Shown here one piece after another: positions 44,757 through 51,519 of a stretch of DNA of 61,299 bases. The position numbers and the translations under genes were made by a program. The notes below the pieces were generated by a model. The model saw only the letters and a list, made by a program, of their open reading frames with translations. It made no database searches and was not told the origin of the DNA. The first letter of the stretch is position 1, and every line of letters begins with the position of its first letter. Origin of the DNA: CAZAQK01 sp046344715. GTDB taxonomy: Bacteria; Pseudomonadota; Alphaproteobacteria; Rickettsiales; SXRF01. The stretch lies in the NCBI GenBank assembly GCA_046344715.1, contig JBKDKX010000021.1, positions 1 to 61,299 on the forward strand, given 5' to 3'.

Positions 44757-45216
44757 AACCTGCAAAACCCCTGCTGAATTCAATGCTGCTCTTGCTCCTC
44801 ACACGCGCCTGCTGGGGCTTGACGTGGGCGATAAAACCATAGGCCTTGCGCTTTCGGATGCTACGCGTTCCATCGCCTCGCCCTATGAAACCATTCAGCG
44901 CAGTAAATTCACCAAGGATACAGCAACACTTTCCTCCATCATCGCCGAACATAAAATCGGCGGTCTGGTCATCGGCTACCCGGTGAATATGGATGGTTCG
45001 GAAGGCCCACGCTGCCAGTCCACCCGCACATTTGTTTCTAATTTGCAAAAAACCATTTCGCTTCCCATGCTGCTGTGGGATGAACGCATGAGTACCATGG
45101 CCGTGCAGCGCATGATGACCGATGAAGCCGACATGTCACGCGCGCGCCGCGCTGAACTGGTTGATAAGTTAGCCGCAAGCTATATGCTGCAGGGGTTTTT
45201 GGATGGCATGAAATGA
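44752..45216 (+). CDS. ruvX: Putative pre-16S rRNA nuclease / Holliday junction resolvase RuvX (YqgF)
   Basis: The 154-residue RNase H-fold nuclease has LLGLDVGDKTIGLALSD with catalytic Asp, GLVIGYPVNMDGSEGPR and LLWDERMSTMAVQRMM. The N-terminus before the first strand (MTTCKTPAEFNAALAPHTR) is plausible. Its ATG and next codon lie within the end of a palindromic repeat, so the repeat has replaced or created the start region. No strong ribosome site is visible, and an alternative start downstream is not obvious. Confidence 0.92.
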   Translation: MTTCKTPAEFNAALAPHTRLLGLDVGDKTIGLALSDATRSIASPYETIQRSKFTKDTATLSSIIAEHKIGGLVIGYPVNMDGSEGPRCQSTRTFVSNLQKTISLPMLLWDERMSTMAVQRMMTDEADMSRARRAELVDKLAASYMLQGFLDGMK

Positions 45217-45701
45217 TACTGAAGAGATTTTGCACACCGGTATATATGTACTTTCTCAAGTTGTTGGTGCTATCCCTGCTTAGTGCATTTTGTATTGCAA
45301 ATATTACAAACACATTGATACCACTGAACACAGGCAGCTGGATCTATATTCCCGGCATTGTCATGATCGCAAGCCTATTTCTGCTGCCGATTGTCGGTTG
45401 TATCTTACTAGTGCGTTCTGTGCATATCAGTAAGTATTTCAAAGTTACTGCGATCGTACTGCTCGTGTCATTTTTTGTATTTTATCTCAAGGTATCACCT
45501 TATGGAATTTCCCCGCGGTGGCTACGCTTAATTATAGATATGTTATTTGCTTGCAGTTTCTATGCGGTTTACCTCCTGACGCTGAATCACCTACTGCTGA
45601 GACTCGTTAGAACACTTGCATTACCCGTGCAAGTCACCTTGTTGGTTGCAGTGTGGGTATTCATGGCAATACTGATTGCATCCGGTGTATTAAGCGCATA
45701 A
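45213..45701 (+). CDS. Hypothetical four- to five-helix membrane protein
   Basis: The 162-residue protein is almost entirely hydrophobic, with helices at about 12-32, 43-65, 75-95, 105-127 and 135-158. I recognise no family signature. It overlaps ruvX as ATGA and lies ten bases before plsY, so it is translated as part of this operon. It is more AT-rich than ruvX and may be a lineage-specific addition. Confidence 0.65.
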   Translation: MILKRFCTPVYMYFLKLLVLSLLSAFCIANITNTLIPLNTGSWIYIPGIVMIASLFLLPIVGCILLVRSVHISKYFKVTAIVLLVSFFVFYLKVSPYGISPRWLRLIIDMLFACSFYAVYLLTLNHLLLRLVRTLALPVQVTLLVAVWVFMAILIASGVLSA

Positions 45702-45710
45702 TCTGCAACT

Positions 45711-46334
45711 ATGGAAATATTATTCTTATTAGTCGCCTATCTCCTCGGCTCTATCCCTTTCGGGTTATTGCTCGTACGCGCTGCCGGGCTGGGTGATGTG
45801 CGCAATATCGGCTCCGGCAATATCGGCGCCACCAACGTCATGCGCACAGGCAAGAAATGGCTGGGTATTGCAACCTTGCTGCTTGATGCAGGCAAAGGAT
45901 TCCTAGCTATCTGGCTCACACTGGAAACACTTCGTAATGCCCATGTATTTCCCACCTTATTTTTTTCGATTACACTACTGTCTGTTGTATTGGGCCATGT
46001 GTTTCCGGTGTGGTTAAAGTTTAAAGGCGGGAAAGGTGTAGCCACAGCATTTGGTGCTATATTTGCCTTCTATTGGCCACTTGGACTAGGCGCATGCATA
46101 GTATGGCTTCTTACTCTTGCACTTTCGCGCATTGTTTCAGTTGCATCTATTGCAAGCATGTGGAGCTTGGCATTACTAGCTGTAGCTTTTTCTGTTATAA
46201 ATCATAACCCCATACCGTTTGACATCGTCATCACATTTGTTTTGCTCGCCCTACTTATCACCTGGACACACCGCGCGAATATTGCACGCCTGCGCGCAGG
46301 CACGGAGCCGAAGATTAGAAAGAAGAAATCATGA
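45711..46334 (+). CDS. plsY: Glycerol-3-phosphate acyltransferase PlsY
   Basis: The 207-residue multi-pass membrane enzyme uses acyl-phosphate to acylate glycerol-3-phosphate in phospholipid synthesis. The signatures are LLGSIPFGLLL, NIGSGNIGATNVMRTGKK, LGHVFPVWLKFKGGKGVAT and the last loop HRANIARLRAGTEPK. Its stop overlaps the dprA start as ATGA. The plsY-dprA-topA order is conserved in Alphaproteobacteria. Confidence 0.95.
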   Translation: MEILFLLVAYLLGSIPFGLLLVRAAGLGDVRNIGSGNIGATNVMRTGKKWLGIATLLLDAGKGFLAIWLTLETLRNAHVFPTLFFSITLLSVVLGHVFPVWLKFKGGKGVATAFGAIFAFYWPLGLGACIVWLLTLALSRIVSVASIASMWSLALLAVAFSVINHNPIPFDIVITFVLLALLITWTHRANIARLRAGTEPKIRKKKS

Positions 46335-47488
46335 CATTTCCTGCATTCTCCATGCAGCATAAAAGCCTTGCGGGTGAGAAACTCGTAGACGCACTGCGGC
46401 TAATACGTACACAAAATGTTGGGCCGGTTACATTCTTCCAGCTTATCCGCCGGTTTGGCACCGCCGCAAACGCACTGAAAGCCTTACCGGAATTATCGCT
46501 GCGCGGCGGACGCAGCAACGCGCTGGTTGCGTATGATGCATCAGAAGCAGAAAAGGAAATCGCGCTTGCGGAAAAATTCGGCGCACGATTTATCATGTAT
46601 GGTGCAGCAGATTATCCGGCGATATTGCATGCTATTCCTGATGCACCGCCCATCATTACTATGTTAGGCCATGCACAACTCTGGAAAAAAGATTGTGTAG
46701 GTGTTGTTGGTGCGCGCAATGCCTCGGCCGCCGGTTGCCAGTTTGCCGCAAAACTTGCCAAAGATTTGGGCGATGCTGGCATCACGGTGGTTTCCGGCCT
46801 CGCACGCGGTATTGATTCCTTCGCGCATAAAGGCTCTCTTGTTTCTGGCACCGTTGGCGTTATTGCTGGTGGCATAGATAATATTTACCCACCGGAAAAT
46901 GCACCACTCTATGCACAACTCCGTGAAAGTGGCGCCATCATCAGCGAACAACCGTTTGGCCTTGCTCCCTTTGCCGGAAGTTTTCCGGGGCGCAACCGCA
47001 TCATCGCCGGTATGAGTTTGGGCAGCGTCATCGTGGAAGCCGCGCCAAAATCTGGCTCGCTCATCACCGCCCGCCTCGCGCTGGAATATAACCGTGAAGT
47101 ATTTGCCGTGCCCGGCAGCCCGCTGGATCCGCGCAGCAAGGGCGGCAACCAACTGCTCAAGCAAGGTGCCATTATGGTCGAAGCAGCAAGCGACATTCTG
47201 CAAGGTATCAGCCATTTGCGGAATGCAGCATTGGGTGAGACACCAAAAACATTATTTGATGGCGTAACACAATCCACACCCACAGATGAATCTGAGTTGC
47301 AAACTGCTCGCCGCACTATCCTCGAAAAATTGAGCGTAACGCCTGTTTCCATGGATGAACTAGCCACACAATGCAACCTACCGCCTACCATAATCCTTAC
47401 GGTGCTTTTAGAGCTGGAACTGGCAGGAAAGCTCCGCCGCAGCGCGGGAGGCAAAGTAGCCACCACATTACAATACGAAAATTCTTAA
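46331..47488 (+). CDS. dprA: DNA-processing protein DprA
   Basis: The 385-residue protein loads RecA on incoming single-stranded DNA during natural transformation. An N-terminal SAM-like domain precedes the Rossmann core, with VGVVGARNASAAG, TVVSGLARGIDSFAHKGSL, GSFPGRNRIIAGMS and VFAVPGSPLDPRSKGGNQLLKQGA. A C-terminal winged-helix DML1-like domain follows. Bases 47167-47238 recur in diverged form at 49634-49705. Its presence hints at competence, which could explain the flanking insertions. Confidence 0.95.
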   Translation: MTFPAFSMQHKSLAGEKLVDALRLIRTQNVGPVTFFQLIRRFGTAANALKALPELSLRGGRSNALVAYDASEAEKEIALAEKFGARFIMYGAADYPAILHAIPDAPPIITMLGHAQLWKKDCVGVVGARNASAAGCQFAAKLAKDLGDAGITVVSGLARGIDSFAHKGSLVSGTVGVIAGGIDNIYPPENAPLYAQLRESGAIISEQPFGLAPFAGSFPGRNRIIAGMSLGSVIVEAAPKSGSLITARLALEYNREVFAVPGSPLDPRSKGGNQLLKQGAIMVEAASDILQGISHLRNAALGETPKTLFDGVTQSTPTDESELQTARRTILEKLSVTPVSMDELATQCNLPPTIILTVLLELELAGKLRRSAGGKVATTLQYENS

Positions 47489-47565
47489 TATAATACAGCA
47501 TTCAGGCAACAATCGTAAAGATTAAGTTGTAGTTTTACAAAAATTAACTAAGATGGTGCACCTAA

Positions 47566-47581
47566 ATATATATATATATAT
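47566..47581. repeat. (AT)8 microsatellite before the 679-residue ORF
   Basis: Eight AT dinucleotides lie 12 bases before the ORF start. Length changes here could alter expression, but this is not shown. Confidence 0.7.
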
Positions 47582-47593
47582 TCTAGGATTTTA

Positions 47594-49633
47594 ATGGCAC
47601 ATCACACCACCCATAACTTACCACCTCAAAATCCTCAGGATGACGCCGCACAGAAACGTCTTGCAGAAATAAGGCATCACCAGCGAGCGATACGTGCAAA
47701 GCGTGTCGCTGTCACAAGAAGCGCAAGTGTGATGCTGGGAGCTGCATTAGCATTAAATGCCTTCAGATCTCCTCCTGATCAACCATCACGGGAATTTGTT
47801 CCTCCAAGTGCCGTGCGCGTGACTGAGCCGCCACCTCGGACAAGCCTTTCGGAGTTGCAGGTTTTACCTTTTGTAGACCGCGTTCAAGCAGAAAACAATG
47901 AGCGATCCTCGGTGAATATAGCAACAGAAATAGGTACGGTTGTCGATATCAGTGCTGCGGACTTTATAAAGCATCATTTTTCTATATATCAGGATGAAGG
48001 TAGTAATGTCATTGTGCTTAGACCTCTCCAACAATCCACAGAGAGCCGCGTTCTATATTATTTAGCACCGGATTTTGATCCACTTCATATACTAAAACAT
48101 GATGCTTCACCAGAAATAGTCAAGGCTGCGCTCGATCAATGCCGAGAAGATCTTCGATCCGGAGAATCAACTTATCTCGGATCCATTGAGCAAGAACATC
48201 TGAGAAAAAGGGAAGTTAAAATTAACCCAGTTTCTTTTATCTCTAACGCGGAACCACTTGAAATCAAGATAGATTCGCAGCAACGCATCTTATTTCGAAT
48301 CACATTTGATCAACAGCAATTAGCCAAATTGCAGTGGTTAAACCAAGCAATCCGAATTGCAGATAATACCTTGCACGACATCGATGCTGAATTCCGTAAT
48401 CCTGACCTATTGGCTGATTTTGTAAAAGAGGCAGTTATTGATCCTAAGACCTCGCGTTTTGACCCAGTTGCGAAAAAGGCTCTACGCAATCTTTTTGCAT
48501 TATCACCCAATGATAGAAAGGCTTTTGCTGAGGCAGTCAGCACTAATAAAACTTCGAAAGCAAAACTGATATTGCTTAATCGACATAATGAACCGCTTCT
48601 GCCTGAAGGCATATTTAATGCCTTGTTACAATACCTAAGAGACGCCAAAGACTATGGATTAACACAGCAATCTGCAGCAGATGCTATTGAATATGGCCGC
48701 GTGCACTATGCAACATATGATAGCCTGCAAAACACATCATCTTCAGAACAAGATTACGCTTTAAATTTCTTGCACAAAAACCTTACGGAAGAGCAATTCA
48801 TAAAAATTCAAAATTTGCCGACAGAAGTTGCTTTAGAGCTTAGAATTTTTTTAGGAAACCAAGATTTTTCAATACCCGGTAACACTGTATATTACAATTT
48901 TATACACAATCTGGAACAACACATCCTCAAAACCGCCTCCCAAAAAACTGGTGAGGATGCAACAAATAATTTACTCTCAGATCGTGTACTGACCACAATA
49001 AAGAAGTATTGGCCAGAAATTTCTAATATAGGATCAGGCAATTGGTTTGATCGTAACAGCAAAGATAGAAATTTACTCAGTATTGTTGGGTTGCTAGAGG
49101 CAAGGCAACGCCTTTTAGATATTTTACCAAGAGGTAAAGCCAATCTAACTGACCTAATAAGCCGTATTAATAATCGTGGACAGATGACGTTTGAATTACC
49201 ATTGCGACAACCTTCAGATGATAAAATGCCAGAGATAGACGATTCATGCCTACGTGATTTATCGTCTGCTCTATGGTCAGCACTCGAAAGCCATAATGCA
49301 CTTGGTAAAACATATGATGACAATGGTCGCCAGAGACCCTTGCAAGAACGTGTGGCTGATCTTTTTGCATATACCCAAACTGATAAAAATATGGCGGTAG
49401 AACACTGCGGTGCACCAGGGCTTATTGCCAATATTCTCTCCAGAGTGGCACCTGTTTCTATACAATTACCAGACCTTACTTCACACACCCCTACGAACAA
49501 TGCAGGCGGCATCATCTTGAGCAATACAAGAACTATGGGTAATATTACGCTCTCAAACATTGCGATTACAGCCCAAGTAGAAAGAAATAGTATCCCCAGC
49601 GCATCAGGCCAGCAACCCAACGTAAGGCGCTAG
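47594..49633 (+). CDS. Large orphan protein with one membrane segment
   Basis: The 679-residue protein has a His/Gln-rich N-terminus, a basic stretch and one hydrophobic helix (about 43-57, SVMLGAALALNAF), which suggests a type II membrane anchor. The rest is soluble: a Pro-rich linker, a mixed region (about 95-200) and long helical segments rich in Asp, Asn and Gln. The C-terminus (TNNAGGIILSNTRTMGNITLSN) looks beta-like. I recognise no domain. The gene is AT-rich relative to dprA and lies in the dprA-topA interval with a dprA fragment on its far side, so it was probably acquired. Confidence 0.75.
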   Translation: MAHHTTHNLPPQNPQDDAAQKRLAEIRHHQRAIRAKRVAVTRSASVMLGAALALNAFRSPPDQPSREFVPPSAVRVTEPPPRTSLSELQVLPFVDRVQAENNERSSVNIATEIGTVVDISAADFIKHHFSIYQDEGSNVIVLRPLQQSTESRVLYYLAPDFDPLHILKHDASPEIVKAALDQCREDLRSGESTYLGSIEQEHLRKREVKINPVSFISNAEPLEIKIDSQQRILFRITFDQQQLAKLQWLNQAIRIADNTLHDIDAEFRNPDLLADFVKEAVIDPKTSRFDPVAKKALRNLFALSPNDRKAFAEAVSTNKTSKAKLILLNRHNEPLLPEGIFNALLQYLRDAKDYGLTQQSAADAIEYGRVHYATYDSLQNTSSSEQDYALNFLHKNLTEEQFIKIQNLPTEVALELRIFLGNQDFSIPGNTVYYNFIHNLEQHILKTASQKTGEDATNNLLSDRVLTTIKKYWPEISNIGSGNWFDRNSKDRNLLSIVGLLEARQRLLDILPRGKANLTDLISRINNRGQMTFELPLRQPSDDKMPEIDDSCLRDLSSALWSALESHNALGKTYDDNGRQRPLQERVADLFAYTQTDKNMAVEHCGAPGLIANILSRVAPVSIQLPDLTSHTPTNNAGGIILSNTRTMGNITLSNIAITAQVERNSIPSASGQQPNVRR

Positions 49634-49705
49634 CGCAATTATGGTGGAAGCGGCTAGCAATATTCTGCAAGTCATCAGCCATTTGCGCGGTGCCGCACTG
49701 GTTCT
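49634..49705 (+). pseudogene. Diverged fragment of dprA
   Basis: About 72 bases encode AIMVEAASNILQVISHLRGAAL, against AIMVEAASDILQGISHLRNAAL in dprA (47167-47238). Most base differences are at third positions, so the fragment comes from a related but diverged dprA rather than from a fresh duplication. It begins at the stop of the orphan gene and ends at the IS element. Confidence 0.85.
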
Positions 49706-49782
49706 CTCGCTAGGTTCTGTCGACATTCAATAACGTAAAATTAATATAGTCATGGCTTACCTTCTGTAATAGGGAGGTAAGT

Positions 49783-50133
49783 ATGTCATATCAAAAACAT
49801 TTGCGAGAAGACCAGTGGTTGCGCATTTCGCATGTATTGCCTGGGAAAGCAAGTGATCCCGGTCGCAGTGACTCGGACAATCGGCGGTTTGTTGAAGGCG
49901 TAATCTGGGTTGGCCGCAATGGAGGCCGATGGCGCGCATTGCCGCCGCATTATGGCAAATGGCCAACCGTACATAAACGCTTCAAACGCTGGGCGGATAA
50001 AGGTATTTGGCAAATGATTTTCAACACGCTGGTAGATGCCGCCGATATGGAGTGGGTGATGATCGATTCTACCATCGTTCGTGCCCATCAGCACGCTGCC
50101 GGCGCAAAAGGGGGCAGGAAAATCAGGCGTTAG
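49783..50133 (+). CDS. IS5-family transposase, N-terminal frame (orfA)
   Basis: The 116-residue frame has the IS427-type DNA-binding region (LREDQWLRISHVLPGK, GVIWVGRNGGRWRALPPHYGKW) and the first catalytic Asp in WVMIDSTIVRAHQHAAG. GGGAGG lies upstream of the ATG. It ends shortly after an AAAAGGGGG run at 50106-50114, where a -1 shift would join it to orfB. Confidence 0.93.
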   Translation: MSYQKHLREDQWLRISHVLPGKASDPGRSDSDNRRFVEGVIWVGRNGGRWRALPPHYGKWPTVHKRFKRWADKGIWQMIFNTLVDAADMEWVMIDSTIVRAHQHAAGAKGGRKIRR

Positions 50134-50537
50134 GCCGTAGTCGCGGTGGGTTCAGTACCAAAATACACGCAGTCTGTGACAGCCTCGGCAATCCCTTACG
50201 CTTTATTCTGACCGGCGGTCAGCGGAACGATTGTACGCAAGCACTGCAATTACTTGAAGGCTTGTGCGCAGAGGCGGTGCTGGCCGATAAGGGATATGAT
50301 GCTGACTATATCGTCGAAGCAGCAGAAAATATGAGAGATATAGCGGTCATTCCACCCAAATCCAACCGCAAAATCCACCGTGAATATGACAAGGAATTAT
50401 ATAAGGAGCGTAACCTTGTTGAAAGGCTTTTTAACAAGCTCAAGCACTTCAGAAGAGTTGCTACACGCTATGATAAAACGGCTTCCGCTTTCCTCGCATT
50501 CATTCACGTCGCCAGCATTTGCTTATGGCTAAAATGA
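50007..50537 (+). CDS. IS5-family transposase, C-terminal frame (orfB)
   Basis: The frame encodes QENQALGRSRGGFSTKIHA onward, with the second catalytic Asp in VLADKGYDADYI and the Glu in ERNLVERLFNKLKHFRRVATR (DDE domain). The useful coding part begins at the A4G5 run near 50106; the upstream portion, overlapping orfA, is probably not used. A programmed -1 frameshift is expected to produce the fused transposase. The catalytic residues are all present, so the IS may be active. Confidence 0.9.
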   Translation: MANDFQHAGRCRRYGVGDDRFYHRSCPSARCRRKRGQENQALGRSRGGFSTKIHAVCDSLGNPLRFILTGGQRNDCTQALQLLEGLCAEAVLADKGYDADYIVEAAENMRDIAVIPPKSNRKIHREYDKELYKERNLVERLFNKLKHFRRVATRYDKTASAFLAFIHVASICLWLK

Positions 50538-50560
50538 TTGTCGACAGAACCTAGCCTCAA

Positions 50561-51025
50561 TCAATTCCCTTTAGCCTGACCAGCTAGGGGATATACTTCT
50601 TCCATCATGTGCATATTTCTAAGCACGCTGGCCATTGTAGTCAGTGCGTCAATGGGCACACGCTGCATATCCTGTGAATCCCAAATCTTTGTTTCATCCA
50701 GTGGGCGCTGCATCAGCGCATTTGCCGCGCGCCGATAAAGAAGCGCCACTTTCTTGAACCATTCCTCTTTAGCTACAGTTATGCCATCTGCCGTTAAATC
50801 TTCCAATGCCCTGAATTCATCATCCTGTGATCGACTTGAGCCCACGCCGCGCAACTCTATAAAGTCCTGCGCCAGTTTGGAGGTAATTTTATTATCAACA
50901 TGTTTATAGACCGATTGCAATAACTTCGGCAGCTCACTCGCTGCTTTACGTACCTTCTCGAATTGCTCAGCAGATAACATCCTCTCGCTGCGCGCAGCCC
51001 ATGATTGTGCAGGTTTTTCAGTCAT
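50561..51025 (-). CDS. Hypothetical helical protein
   Basis: The 154-residue soluble protein is mostly helix: EQFEKVRKAASELPKLLQSVYKHVDNKI, AKEEWFKKVALLYRRAANALM and IDALTTMASVLRNMHMMEEVYP. No family is recognised. It follows the gene at 51029 in the same direction with a three-base gap and is probably its operon partner. Its 3' end adjoins the IS element but appears intact. Confidence 0.65.
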   Translation of the reverse strand: MTEKPAQSWAARSERMLSAEQFEKVRKAASELPKLLQSVYKHVDNKITSKLAQDFIELRGVGSSRSQDDEFRALEDLTADGITVAKEEWFKKVALLYRRAANALMQRPLDETKIWDSQDMQRVPIDALTTMASVLRNMHMMEEVYPLAGQAKGN

Positions 51026-51028
51026 AAC

Positions 51029-51406
51029 TTATGCACCACGGCCGCTACCTGTTTCATGCCCACCACCTAAACGAGGGTGCACTTTGGCACCTTTGAAATT
51101 TTTAGCATCTAGCTTACCTTTTTCACCAGCAGCCTGCTCTGCTTTCCACTCTTTCAGCACCGCAGGATTTCTGTCGTATTGCGCGAATAAAATTTGCTCG
51201 GCACGGTTGGTAGCAAATTGCTCCTCCATGCCGTCTCGACCTATTTCTGTTGGATGTGCTTGCTTAAGACGTGCTATTTCTGCCTGCGCCTGCTGCTTGA
51301 GAACCTTCAGTACAGCCTCAGGCAATTCATCCCGTGTGCCTTGTGGATTACCTACTGTTGCCCAGAATTTATCTTCATCAACAATATCTTCTACACGAAT
51401 AGCCAT
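51029..51406 (-). CDS. Hypothetical protein with basic C-terminus
   Basis: The 125-residue protein begins MAIRVEDIVDEDKFWATVG, has a charged helical middle with RAEQILFAQYDRNPAVLKEWKAEQ and a Gly/His/Arg-rich tail. No membrane segment or signal is seen and I cannot name a family. It is co-directional with and three bases from the gene at 50561, and divergent from topA. Confidence 0.65.
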   Translation of the reverse strand: MAIRVEDIVDEDKFWATVGNPQGTRDELPEAVLKVLKQQAQAEIARLKQAHPTEIGRDGMEEQFATNRAEQILFAQYDRNPAVLKEWKAEQAAGEKGKLDAKNFKGAKVHPRLGGGHETGSGRGA

Positions 51407-51519
51407 TTTTTGCTCCCCAATTATATTAATGTTGGACTTTTGCCCGTATATGATTACATTAGCGCCTTAAGAATTTATTACCATTCATTAACCAGCGCAA
51501 TATATTTTATACAGGTTTC

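Larger units (their letters stand above)
49711..50553 (+). mobile_element. IS5-family (IS427-like) insertion sequence, apparently intact
   Basis: Perfect 15-bp terminal inverted repeats, TAGGTTCTGTCGACA and TGTCGACAGAACCTA, bound about 843 bases with two overlapping transposase frames. CTAG occurs at both ends and is either a target duplication or the tip of the repeats. The element interrupts sequence just after the dprA fragment and stops seven bases from the next gene. Confidence 0.92.
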
